From: Rubrivivax sp.
GTDB taxonomy: Bacteria > Pseudomonadota > Gammaproteobacteria > Burkholderiales > Burkholderiaceae_C
NCBI GenBank assembly: GCA_016707445.1
Contig: JADJHR010000007.1
Span: forward strand, 186,001 to 250,000
Reading direction: 5' to 3'
Length of the DNA stretch: 64,000 nucleotides
The translations under genes and the position numbers were made by a program. The notes beneath the pieces are model-generated. The model worked only from the letters and a program-made list of their open reading frames with translations, did not search any database and was not told the origin of the DNA. Shown in pieces: positions 9,672 to 16,495 of the stretch (position 1 is the first letter of the stretch; each line of letters begins with the position of its first letter).

Positions 9672-9805
9672 AATCGCGCTCCGCTTGGGTTGCCGGCTGT
9701 CTGCAGAGACCGCTTTCGACCCGAGCGCTGGCCCATTCGCTTGCAGGCGCACGGGCCCTCGGTAGACGCCAGCCCGTCCGCAGGGACCGTTTGGCGCTCA
9801 ACCAA

Positions 9806-9896
9806 GGAGGGATGGATGAGTGGTTTAAGTCGCACGCCTGGAAAGCGTGTGGGGGTTAACAGCCCCCCGCGGGTTCGAATCCCGCTCCCTCCGCCA
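9806..9896 (+). tRNA. tRNA-Ser (anticodon GGA)
   Basis: A complete class II tRNA of 91 bases with encoded CCA. The acceptor stem is GGAGGGA/TCCCTCC, the anticodon loop reads CTGGAAA giving GGA for serine, there is a long variable arm (GGGGGTTAACAGCCCCC), and the T-arm has GGTTCGAATCC. Its last 14 bases serve as the left attachment repeat of the integrated element downstream, which leaves the tRNA intact. Confidence 0.97.
9883..9896 (+). repeat. attL: 14-bp direct repeat (tRNA-Ser 3' end)
   Basis: CGCTCCCTCCGCCA forms the 3' end of the tRNA-Ser gene and is repeated exactly at 18858-18871. It is the expected crossover region for an integrase of this class. Confidence 0.88.
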
Positions 9897-9897
9897 G

Positions 9898-9922
9898 AAG
9901 CCCCTATCAGGGGCTTTTTTTT
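9898..9922 (+). terminator. Rho-independent terminator after tRNA-Ser
   Basis: AGCCCC/GGGGCT stem with a short loop followed directly by a run of eight T. It lies just inside the island's left end. Integration therefore brings a terminator to the tRNA gene. Confidence 0.85.
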
Positions 9923-9931
9923 CGTCTCTTA

Positions 9932-10032
9932 TGGGGGAACTGGCGGAGCGGTTTCATAGGTAAGTTCGATGCCACCCGTCGTAACCCGTCGCAAGCAAGC
10001 GCATAATCAAAGGGTCGTATAGATGGGGGAAC
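9932..10032 (+). repeat. Repeated TGGGGGAAC motifs near the left end (possible integrase arm sites)
   Basis: TGGGGGAACTG at 9932-9942 and TGGGGGAAC at 10024-10032 are non-coding and lie between attL and the integrase gene. The same motif recurs at 18800-18810 near attR. Their placement at both ends suggests arm-type binding sites for the integrase or its directionality factor. No binding evidence exists. Confidence 0.45.
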
Positions 10033-10036
10033 AAAC

Positions 10037-11257
10037 ATGCCGAAGCTCGCAGAGGCGCTCACCGCGCTGGAGGTCAAGCGACTGACGGAGCCAGGCCTGC
10101 ACGCCGTCGGGACAGTGGCCGGGCTGCGGCTGCTGGTGAAGCCGACCGGCGCCAGGTCCTGGGTGTTGCGCACGATGGTCGGCACGCGCCGGGCCGAGCT
10201 GGGCCTGGGCGGCTACCCTACTGTGACGCTGGCGCAGGCTCACGACCGCGCCCGCACGGCGCTGGATCAGATCCGCGCCGGCATCGACCCGACTGCCGAG
10301 CGACGGTCCAAGCGCAACACTGTCGAATGGACCTTCGAGCGCACGGCGCTGGCCTACATCGCCGCGCACGCCCCGAGCTGGAAGAACGAAAAGCACGGCC
10401 AGCAATGGGGGAACACTTTGACGGCCTATGCCTTCCCGGTGTTCGGGCACAAGCACGTGCGGGACGTGACGAAGGCCGACGTGCTGGCCGCGATCGAGCC
10501 GATCTGGTCGACGAAGAACGAGACCGCGACCCGCGTGCGCAACCGGATCGAGCTGGTGCTGAACTACGCAGTGCAGCGCGAACTCAGGCCCGAGGGGCTG
10601 AACCCCGCACGCTGGCGCGGCAACCTAGACGCGGCCCTGCCAAAGCCCGGCAAGGTGGCGATCGTGGAGCATCATGCCGCGCTGCCCATCGACGACATGC
10701 ACGGCTTCATGCTGCGGCTGCGGCAGGCCCAGGGCATGGGCGCCAGAGCACTGGAATTCGCGGTTCTGACGGCCGCGCGATCTGGTGAAGTCCGGGGCGC
10801 CATGTGGGATGAAATCGACCTGCAGGCGGGTGTGTGGTCGATCGCGGCCGGGCGCATGAAGTCGGCGCGGCCGCACCGGGTGCCGCTGTCGGACCGGGCG
10901 CTAGAGCTGCTGCAGGCCCTGCCGAGATTCGACGGCACTGACGCGGTGTTCCCGGGCGCCACGGGCAAGCCGTTGAGCGACATGACGCTAACGGCCACGC
11001 TGCGCCGCATGAAGGTCGACGCCACCGCGCACGGGTTCCGGTCGACGTTCCGGGACTGGTGTGCCGAGCGAACCAGTGTTCCCGGCGAGGTGGCCGAGAT
11101 GGCGCTGGCGCACGCCGTCGGCGATGCCACCGAGGCAGCCTATCGACGCGGCGACCTGTTCGAGAAACGGCGCGAACTGATGGACCTGTGGGCGCGGTTA
11201 ATCGACACGACGCCAGCGACTGGCACCGTACGCGCGCTGCGCAAGGGGGCCGCGTGA
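10037..11257 (+). CDS. Tyrosine-type site-specific integrase (P4-integrase class)
   Basis: A 406-residue recombinase that would insert and excise the element at tRNA-Ser. The N-terminal DUF4102-type arm-binding domain starts MPKLAEALTALEVKRL and contains ELGLGGYPTVTLAQA. A SAM-like core-binding domain lies at about 95-190. The catalytic domain has Arg248 (TAARSGEVRG), His332 and Arg335 (AHGFRSTFRDW), His359 (ALAHAVGD) and Tyr369 (AAYRRGD). All active-site residues are present, so the enzyme looks intact. It lies 140 bp from attL and its stop overlaps the next start by GTGA. Confidence 0.96.
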   Translation: MPKLAEALTALEVKRLTEPGLHAVGTVAGLRLLVKPTGARSWVLRTMVGTRRAELGLGGYPTVTLAQAHDRARTALDQIRAGIDPTAERRSKRNTVEWTFERTALAYIAAHAPSWKNEKHGQQWGNTLTAYAFPVFGHKHVRDVTKADVLAAIEPIWSTKNETATRVRNRIELVLNYAVQRELRPEGLNPARWRGNLDAALPKPGKVAIVEHHAALPIDDMHGFMLRLRQAQGMGARALEFAVLTAARSGEVRGAMWDEIDLQAGVWSIAAGRMKSARPHRVPLSDRALELLQALPRFDGTDAVFPGATGKPLSDMTLTATLRRMKVDATAHGFRSTFRDWCAERTSVPGEVAEMALAHAVGDATEAAYRRGDLFEKRRELMDLWARLIDTTPATGTVRALRKGAA

Positions 11258-11799
11258 AGCGCGCGGCCAAGCCCCGGGAAGTCCTGGCAAGCAGCGAGCT
11301 GCCGCCCGAGTTCATCCGGCGCCTTGAGTCGCCACAGGCGAAGGTGTGGGTGCGCCTAGGCGAGATCCTGCAGAGCGCCCTGGCCGACGAAGCCGTGGCG
11401 CAGTCACCGGGAGCGCACGAGTTCGCGCAGGTCGCGCTTGAACTGGCGTCGGACGCCTTGTCGAAGGACTCTGCGCTTGCTGCGCTGCTGCCGCTTGACG
11501 GGTTGCTGCCAAAGGGAGCCGCCTATGTTCGCTTCAGCAGCAACAGCGGCCGCGGCGAGGGGCCCGTCAAGAAACTCATTCGCGAAGTGCTGCCGAAGCT
11601 GGAGCGGCATCTGCGCCGAAAGCCCAAAGCCCGCGAGGTGTGGGACGCCTGCTCACTGAAGCGCACCAAGGGCCTGAAGTTCGTGTGCTCGGTGCCGTGG
11701 GGAAGTCCGCTCGAAGTGCAGATCGAGGGCAATGCCCCGGCCAGCTACGAGCGATTCGCCGTCGCTGTTTCCGAGGTTCGACGGAAGCCGAAGACGTAA
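11254..11799 (+). CDS. Unknown 181-residue protein of the island
   Basis: Starts at a GTG overlapping the integrase stop by four bases, so it is probably coupled to integrase translation. The product begins VKRAAKPREVLASSELPP, is mixed charge, has no signal peptide or membrane segment, and carries a basic middle (KKLIREVLPKLERHLRRKPK) that could bind nucleic acid. I do not recognise a family. The position next to int suggests a role in integration control, but this is inference only. Confidence 0.7.
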   Translation: MKRAAKPREVLASSELPPEFIRRLESPQAKVWVRLGEILQSALADEAVAQSPGAHEFAQVALELASDALSKDSALAALLPLDGLLPKGAAYVRFSSNSGRGEGPVKKLIREVLPKLERHLRRKPKAREVWDACSLKRTKGLKFVCSVPWGSPLEVQIEGNAPASYERFAVAVSEVRRKPKT

Positions 11800-11804
11800 C
11801 TTTC

Positions 11805-11867
11805 TTATGGGTTGGCGGCCCATAAAGCGCCATTGTTGCAATGCGTCCAACCCGCAGCCAAGCGGGT
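11805..11867 (+). promoter_or_regulatory. Inverted repeats upstream of the AlpA-like gene
   Basis: The 85-bp gap before the regulator holds TTATGGG-N7-CCCATAA (11805-11825) and ACCCGC-N6-GCGGGT (11850-11867). The first is a dyad of the kind bound by small dimeric regulators; the second is a short stem just before an AAAGGA ribosome site. Likely control region of the island's long operon. Confidence 0.4.
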
Positions 11868-11884
11868 ACTAAAGGACGCAAGCA

Positions 11885-12094
11885 ATGACACAGACCTTCA
11901 TCCGCATTCGGGAGCTGGCCAGCACGGCAGCCCGTCGCGGCCGCCTGCCTGTAGTGCCTGCCACGGTGTGGCGCTGGGTCAAGCGCGGCGAGTTTCCAAA
12001 ACCCGTCAGATTGGGCCCTCAGACCACCGCATGGCGGATCGAGGACGTCGAGCGCTGGGAGGCCGAGCGCGCCGGCACGGAGGCCGCACAGTGA
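11885..12094 (+). CDS. AlpA-family DNA-binding regulator
   Basis: A 69-residue single-domain winged helix protein of the AlpA/MerR-like excisionase group: TFIRIRELA near the N-terminus, then VPATVWRWVKRGEFPKPVRL and WRIEDVERWEAER. The turn-helix followed by GEFPKPVRLG is diagnostic. AlpA proteins activate integrase/excision or satellite operons in P4-like and PICI elements. A ribosome site AAAGGA lies ahead of the ATG. Its stop overlaps the next GTG. Confidence 0.88.
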   Translation: MTQTFIRIRELASTAARRGRLPVVPATVWRWVKRGEFPKPVRLGPQTTAWRIEDVERWEAERAGTEAAQ

Positions 12095-12351
12095 GCGCCG
12101 TCATCACGCCCATTCGCGGGGCAGACGCCGACGACATGGACTTTGAGGCGCTGGCCCGGGTTTGCTTCGCGATCGCTGCGGCGGATCGACAAGCCGAGAT
12201 TGTGGGAGACGAGGTGCCACTGGAGGCGCTGCTGGCGATCGGTGATCGCGTTGGCCGGCGCGAACTTGCGTTTGCGCTTCGTGTCCACGGAGAGATTCTC
12301 ATCGGCGAGGCCAACGAGCTGCAACGCATGGCCCCGGGTGCTGCCGGATGA
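12091..12351 (+). CDS. Small unknown island protein (86 residues)
   Basis: GTG start overlapping the AlpA stop by GTGA. The product begins MSAVITPIRGADADD and is helix-rich (EALARVCFAIAAADRQAEI, LLAIGDRVGRRELAFAL). No family recognised. The overlap with both neighbours supports it as a real gene in a coupled operon. Confidence 0.65.
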   Translation: MSAVITPIRGADADDMDFEALARVCFAIAAADRQAEIVGDEVPLEALLAIGDRVGRRELAFALRVHGEILIGEANELQRMAPGAAG

Positions 12352-12488
12352 CCGCCACGCTTCACCAAGCGCTCGACGCCGCGCACGCGCTGGCCGATGG
12401 CGGCTTCATGGCCTGCCGCTGGGGCCTAACGCGGCACCTGAGTACGCTCGAAGAAGTCGCGTTGTTCTGTGTGCAGGTGGGGGTCTGA
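12348..12488 (+). CDS. Tiny island ORF (46 residues)
   Basis: ATG overlaps the previous stop by ATGA. The product begins MTATLHQALDAAHALADGGF and ends FCVQVGV. No known motif. Support comes only from the four-base overlap and good third-position GC. Confidence 0.45.
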   Translation: MTATLHQALDAAHALADGGFMACRWGLTRHLSTLEEVALFCVQVGV

Positions 12489-12489
12489 G

Positions 12490-12618
12490 ATGGCCGGCCG
12501 CACAAACGACAACGCCCGCTGGCAGGCGGGCGCAGTCAGGGATCACAGAAACAGTCGGCAACTCGATTCTAACGCCCGCAATGTGCATGCCCGCCTGCCG
12601 CTGGGGGTAGCGCTGTGA
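12490..12618 (+). CDS. Tiny island ORF (42 residues)
   Basis: Starts one base after the previous stop and ends in a GTGA overlap with the next gene. The product begins MAGRTNDNARWQAGAVRD and is Arg/Asn rich. It also covers a GCCCGC/GCGGGC stem, so the segment could instead be a structured spacer. Weakly supported. Confidence 0.35.
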   Translation: MAGRTNDNARWQAGAVRDHRNSRQLDSNARNVHARLPLGVAL

Positions 12619-12875
12619 TCGCGCACTGTGTCGACTGCGGCGGCATGTTCACGCGCGAGGCTGATGCGACTTGGAAGCGGCTTTGCCTGCCCTGCTGGCG
12701 CCGCACAAAGGCCGTCGCCGACCCACTGCGAACTGCACCGACCGTTCAGGAGCTGGACCGGCAGCGCGTGCGCCAGCTCCTGCAGTTATGCCACCCAGAC
12801 CGGCATGGCGGCTCGCCGCTAGCGCAGACGATCACGCAGTGGCTGCTGCAGCTGAAAACGAGGATTGAAGCATGA
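12615..12875 (+). CDS. Zinc-finger protein with J-domain-like HPD motif
   Basis: 86 residues from a GTG start. The N-terminus has two CxxC knuckles, CVDC and CLPC, spaced as a treble-clef or ribbon zinc site. The C-terminal half has a helix, then LLQLCHPDRHGGSPLAQ, which matches the HPD loop and following helix of J domains. It ends in an ATGA overlap with the primase gene, so it may assist replication, perhaps by recruiting host DnaK. Function is inferred only from motifs. Confidence 0.7.
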   Translation: MIAHCVDCGGMFTREADATWKRLCLPCWRRTKAVADPLRTAPTVQELDRQRVRQLLQLCHPDRHGGSPLAQTITQWLLQLKTRIEA

Positions 12876-13696
12876 GCGCCGCCATCGACTGGCACGGCCC
12901 GAGCCGTCAGCCCTGCCCGAGCTGTGGCCGCAACGATCGCGACAAGACGCTGGGTGTCACTGTCGACGCCGGCCGCGGGGTGGCACACTGCTTCAGGTGC
13001 AGCTACGTCGAGACCCTGCGCGACGACCGCGCCGACATCAGGCCCGGCAAGGCCATAGAACGGCCCGTAGGCGCGCCAAAGCATGAGCGGCTGTCCGAGT
13101 ATGGCCGCGAGCTTTGGAACGCCTGCAGCAGGCTCGCAGGCGAGGCGCTGGCCTATCTGCTGGCCCGCGACTGCGTGCCCCCGCCGGCCGATGGTGACCT
13201 TCGCTGTCATCCGGCGCTGAAGCACCCGATCAGCGGCATCGCCGGCCCGGCGCTGGTGACGCTGGTCACCGACGCCATCACGGGCGTGCCGCTGACCTTG
13301 CATCGCAGCTGGGTGCAGGCCAACGGCAAGAAGGCCGCCGTCGAGCCGGCGCGGATGCTGCTGGGTGGACATCGCAAAGCCGGTGGCGTCATCCGACTGT
13401 GGCCTGACGAAGCGGTCACCACCGGCCTTGCAGTCTGCGAAGGCATCGAAACGGCATTGAGCATGGCGCATGCCTACACGCCGGCCTGGTCCTGCATCGA
13501 CGCTGGCAACCTGGCTGCGCTGCCGGTGCTGGCCGGCATCGAATGCTTGGTGATCGGCGCCGACCATGACGAAGCCGGCCTTCGGGCTGCACAGGATTGC
13601 GCCGATCGTTGGGCAGCTGCTGGTGTGGATGTCGCTGTGGTGGCGCCGAAGGCAGCGCGCGCCGATTGGAACGATTCACGAAGGGCGGCCGCATGA
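12872..13696 (+). CDS. TOPRIM-domain primase
   Basis: 274 residues. A zinc knuckle with Cys15, Cys18, Cys40 and Cys43 (CPSC, CFRC) is followed by a helical linker and a TOPRIM fold: Glu190 and Glu193 in VCEGIETALS, and Asp231/Asp233 in IGADHDEAGL. These metal-binding acids are intact. The pattern is that of the small primases of P4-like phages and satellites that make RNA primers for element replication. The gene is fused by an ATGA overlap to the ATPase gene, so the two proteins likely act together. Confidence 0.88.
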   Translation: MSAAIDWHGPSRQPCPSCGRNDRDKTLGVTVDAGRGVAHCFRCSYVETLRDDRADIRPGKAIERPVGAPKHERLSEYGRELWNACSRLAGEALAYLLARDCVPPPADGDLRCHPALKHPISGIAGPALVTLVTDAITGVPLTLHRSWVQANGKKAAVEPARMLLGGHRKAGGVIRLWPDEAVTTGLAVCEGIETALSMAHAYTPAWSCIDAGNLAALPVLAGIECLVIGADHDEAGLRAAQDCADRWAAAGVDVAVVAPKAARADWNDSRRAAA

Positions 13697-14754
13697 CCAT
13701 CAACTTTGCCGAAACGCTTGATGAGGCGCTCGCGGGTGCCAGGTCACACGGCGCACCGCCATCCGATGCAGGCGATCCCCTTGCAGCCCTGGCGCGCTTC
13801 GCACTGACCGATGAACAGGTGGAAAAGATGCAGCAAACCCGGATGATCTGCCGTGGCGTGATCGCGCACCAGCACCTTGTCGCGCTGCTGGGACCGGCCG
13901 GAAGCGGCAAGACCGCGATCGCCACCGACATCATTGCGCGCGACCTGGCGCCACGCTTTCGAGTGATGTACTTCCAAGAGGACGCCGGCGCCGGTGACCT
14001 GCCCAGGCTGCACGAGCACGCGCGGCACTGCGGTTATGAGCTGCTGAACAGCACGCTTGCCGGCAGCACCACCGATGCCCAGATCAGCGCGCTACGCGGG
14101 TTGTCCGTGTCAGACGTTGATCTGTCGAATGCGGTGATGGTGTTCGACACGGTAAAGAAGTTCGTCGACTTGATGAGCAAAGGCGGCACGCGGGCCTTCA
14201 TGACGATGATGCGCGCGCTCACCCAGCGCGGGGCTACCGTCATCCTGCTGGGCCACACGAACAAGCACCGCGGCCCCGACGGCAAGCTGGTGTTCGAGGG
14301 CGTGGGCGACGTGCGCAACGATGTCGACGAGCTGCTGTACATCGAGGCCGGCGAGAAGGATGCAGACGGCATCGTCACCCTCACCATCAAGCCCGACAAG
14401 GCGCGCTGTGCGGTGCGAGAAGTCAGCTTCAGGCTGAACACGACCACGATGCAGGCGACCGAACTGCCGCGCGTGGTTGATGTGGCCGCCGAACTGGCCG
14501 ACCGAAAGCAGCGCGAACAGGACGCAGAGCTGATCGGCGCCGCCCGTTCGGCGCTGGCTGCCGGTGGACTGGCGCACTCGGAGCTGATCAAGCGCGTCTG
14601 CGCCGAAACCGGGCAAGGCCGGAATTCGGTGGCCAAGGTTGTCAACCGCTACCTGTCGGACGACCCGAACGATTCACATGCGCTGTGGTTGGAGACGCGG
14701 TTTTTCACGAACAACACCCGGCACGTGTCCCTCAAGCCGGAGGCTGCGTCATGA
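13693..14754 (+). CDS. RecA-fold ATPase, replicative helicase-like (RepA type)
   Basis: 353 residues. Walker A is GPAGSGKT at 67-74, a Walker B-like strand ends in VMVFDT, and a motif LLGHTNK follows, as in RepA/DnaB-type hexameric helicases. The C-terminal part (about 280-350) looks like a winged helix. Next to the primase it would complete a minimal replisome for the element. The last bases run into the iteron-like block, where an origin would be expected. Could also be a loader rather than a helicase. Confidence 0.82.
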   Translation: MTINFAETLDEALAGARSHGAPPSDAGDPLAALARFALTDEQVEKMQQTRMICRGVIAHQHLVALLGPAGSGKTAIATDIIARDLAPRFRVMYFQEDAGAGDLPRLHEHARHCGYELLNSTLAGSTTDAQISALRGLSVSDVDLSNAVMVFDTVKKFVDLMSKGGTRAFMTMMRALTQRGATVILLGHTNKHRGPDGKLVFEGVGDVRNDVDELLYIEAGEKDADGIVTLTIKPDKARCAVREVSFRLNTTTMQATELPRVVDVAAELADRKQREQDAELIGAARSALAAGGLAHSELIKRVCAETGQGRNSVAKVVNRYLSDDPNDSHALWLETRFFTNNTRHVSLKPEAAS

Positions 14755-14903
14755 ATCTGCCCCCTCTGGGAAACCGGGAAACCTGCAAACCCGGGAAACC
14801 TGGGAAACCTGGGAAACCGGCACCCGCTGTTGCCAATTTCAGTGAAGGCGACCGTCCGCTGTTGCCAATTTCAGTGAAGGCGACCGTCCCGGAACCCGCA
14901 TGA
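14751..14903 (+). CDS. Small repeat-containing ORF (50 residues)
   Basis: ATG overlaps the ATPase stop by ATGA. The product has a collagen-like PGKPGKPGKP segment because the DNA carries GGGAAACC repeats, followed by a 32-bp tandem duplication. The ORF may be a by-product of the origin-like repeats and not a functional gene. Confidence 0.35.
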   Translation: MNLPPLGNRETCKPGKPGKPGKPAPAVANFSEGDRPLLPISVKATVPEPA

Positions 14904-14926
14904 ACACTGGGTTTCCCGGGTTTCCC
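14768..14926 (+). repeat. Iteron-like GGGAAACC array, candidate origin of the element
   Basis: GGGAAACC occurs five times in direct orientation at 14768, 14776, 14793, 14802 and 14811, and twice inverted as GGTTTCCC at 14910 and 14919. A 14-bp inverted repeat links 14787-14800 with 14910-14923. Tracts with TTTCC and a tandem GGTTTACA follow to about 14970. Direct and inverted short repeats right after a primase-helicase pair are what a satellite replication origin looks like. Confidence 0.6.
14824..14887 (+). repeat. Perfect 32-bp tandem duplication
   Basis: Two identical 32-base units at 14824-14855 and 14856-14887, lying between the direct and inverted copies of the iteron-like repeat. Each contains TTGCCAATTTCAGTGAAGG, an AT-richer stretch than the surroundings, which would suit a melting region. 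Confidence 0.9.
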
Positions 14927-14972
14927 TACTTCCCTACTTTCCTAGGTTTACAGGTTTACAGGGGGGGCAGAA

Positions 14973-15197
14973 ATGAACGCCGAACCGTTCACCCGAACCT
15001 GGCAAGTCGGCGCCCGAACCTGCACCCTGACGGCTGGCCGGGACGACCGCGGCCAGGTGGCATGCTGCATCGAATGGAAGCCGCTGCCTGAACGGCTGTC
15101 TGATGCCGAGTTGCGCGAGTACCGTGCCGGCCGGGACGCTGCAATTGCTGAGCTGGCCGAGCACTTCGACGTGCAAACGCTGGTGATCGAGACATGA
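14973..15197 (+). CDS. Small unknown island protein (74 residues)
   Basis: Preceded by a purine-rich GGGGGGGCAGAA. The product begins MNAEPFTRTWQVGARTC and ends EHFDVQTLVIET. It has a two-strand head and a helical tail (SDAELREYRAGRDAAIAEL). Not recognised. Stop overlaps the next ATG by four bases. Confidence 0.6.
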   Translation: MNAEPFTRTWQVGARTCTLTAGRDDRGQVACCIEWKPLPERLSDAELREYRAGRDAAIAELAEHFDVQTLVIET

Positions 15198-15766
15198 GCA
15201 CCGGCCAGAAGGCCACCATCGCGCTGGCCTTCGAGAAGATCGAGGCCGAGGCGGCGAAGAAGCGGAAGCTGGCGCCACTGAAGAAAGGTGTCGTGATCCC
15301 CGTTAGCGCAAACTTGCGACAACGGAGTGCAGAGCAAGAGTCAGGCAAGGCGTCCGACAAAGCCGCGAAGGCCGTAGGCGCGTCACCGCGCAACGTGCAG
15401 ACGGCCGAGAAGATCGGCGAGCAGGCCGCCACGACGCGCCAGAACGCCGACAGCGGCCCGAACGATGCCGCTCTGGTGCCTGCCTACCTGATCGGTGCCT
15501 CGGCGCCTTGTGGAGCCGCTACGCAGACTGACCGCTGGCGCCTAACCGTGCAAGGCCTGCAGGGCATCCCCTGGCCCGCACCGGCCGCCATGCCAGGCCG
15601 CAGGTTCGAGTGCCGCGACGCGCCAATCGAACCCGCCGAACTGGCCGACGTGACGAACGCAACCGAGTTGGGGCTACTGCTGGGCGTGAGCCGGCAGCGC
15701 GCCCATCAATTGATTCAGCAACGCGCCGCGAAGGCGCACACCGCCACCGAAGGAACCGAACCATGA
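15194..15766 (+). CDS. Putative DNA-binding island protein (190 residues)
   Basis: The N-terminal part is basic and Lys/Ala rich (EAAKKRKLAPLKKG). A ParB-like or helix-turn segment lies around 50-80 (ASDKAAKAVGASPRNVQTAEK), and a second HTH near the C-terminus (LGLLLGVSRQRAHQLIQQR). The 'KAVGASPRNVQTAEKI' pattern is common in phage proteins that resemble ParB-type or replication-control proteins. Family assignment is tentative. ATGA overlaps at both ends. Confidence 0.6.
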   Translation: MSTGQKATIALAFEKIEAEAAKKRKLAPLKKGVVIPVSANLRQRSAEQESGKASDKAAKAVGASPRNVQTAEKIGEQAATTRQNADSGPNDAALVPAYLIGASAPCGAATQTDRWRLTVQGLQGIPWPAPAAMPGRRFECRDAPIEPAELADVTNATELGLLLGVSRQRAHQLIQQRAAKAHTATEGTEP

Positions 15767-16035
15767 CCGCGAACCGTGACCACCTGACCCGCTTGTACTT
15801 GAACGGAGCCGTCGCACTGCTGGATCACCTGCTGGCCGCCGAGCGCAAGGCCGACCCGGAAGCCTTCGCAGAGGTTGACCGCGCGCTGGCCGCCGGCTGC
15901 CTGCTGGCCCTGCACACACGCCTGGCGCCCTCCACCGGCCTGTGCATGCTGGACATCGAGGTGAGTGAGCCCACCGGCAAGGCACACCCTTTGCTGGCCA
16001 TCGAGATGCTGCGCCCGCAAGGGGGCACGCAATGA
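15763..16035 (+). CDS. Small unknown island protein (90 residues)
   Basis: Begins MTANRDHLTRLYLNGAVALL, helix-rich, acidic, with C-terminal strands (LCMLDIEVSEPTGKAHPLL). No family recognised. Translationally coupled by ATGA at both ends. Confidence 0.55.
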   Translation: MTANRDHLTRLYLNGAVALLDHLLAAERKADPEAFAEVDRALAAGCLLALHTRLAPSTGLCMLDIEVSEPTGKAHPLLAIEMLRPQGGTQ

Positions 16036-16187
16036 ATACGTGGTGGACCATGCTGCGCGCCTGGCTCGGCCGGCTGAGCCCACGCATGCGCCGCGCGCTG
16101 GCCAAGCGCCGGCTTGAAGCCGCGTGCCAGCAGCACGGGTGCAGCCGATCGCAGGCACAGAAGATCACACGCGAGTTCTTCTCATGA
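16032..16187 (+). CDS. Tiny basic island protein (51 residues)
   Basis: Begins MNTWWTMLRAWLGRLSPRMR, very Arg-rich, with a C-terminal helix-turn-helix-like CQQHGCSRSQAQKITREFF. It could bind nucleic acid. ATGA overlaps at both ends support it as a real gene. Confidence 0.5.
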   Translation: MNTWWTMLRAWLGRLSPRMRRALAKRRLEAACQQHGCSRSQAQKITREFFS

Positions 16188-16495
16188 CTGGCTCAATCGA
16201 TGATCCAGTGGCAGAATCGGACCCGGGCTCAAGTGCTGCATGCATAGAGCCCCCCGAAGTCAGTGCCGCGGGATGCGAGCGCGCTTCGAGTGACACACCG
16301 ACACCACCGGCCACGCTGCGTGAGTTCGAGCAGGCGCTGCGCGCGCTCGGGTTCAGCAACCGGCAGGCCAAAGCAATTGCCCGCACTGGGTTCAGGCCAG
16401 CCATGGCCGAAGCAGACCCGGAGCCGGCTCCCGATATTGACTCGCTGGCCGCTGCACTACACCTGCGCGCGCTGGCTCTGAAAGGCAGACCATGA
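16184..16495 (+). CDS. Small pre-capsid protein (103 residues)
   Basis: An acidic disordered head of about 40 residues, then a compact domain LREFEQALRALGFSNRQAKA. Short proteins with this 'EFEQALRxLGFSxRQAKAIA' helix pair commonly precede HK97-type capsid genes in prophages, to my knowledge. A scaffolding or assembly role is possible but unproved. The stop overlaps the capsid ATG. Confidence 0.55.
   Translation: MTGSIDDPVAESDPGSSAACIEPPEVSAAGCERASSDTPTPPATLREFEQALRALGFSNRQAKAIARTGFRPAMAEADPEPAPDIDSLAAALHLRALALKGRP

Noticed and set aside
14768..14818. Short repeats considered as a CRISPR array
   Set aside because: Units are 8 bp and nearly contiguous, with no spacers and no cas genes; fits iterons.
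14900..15091. 63-codon ORF starting with an ATGA overlap after the repeat-containing ORF
   Set aside because: It overlaps the better supported 14973-15197 gene by 119 bases and its GFPGFPYFPTF start is a translation of the inverted iteron repeats.
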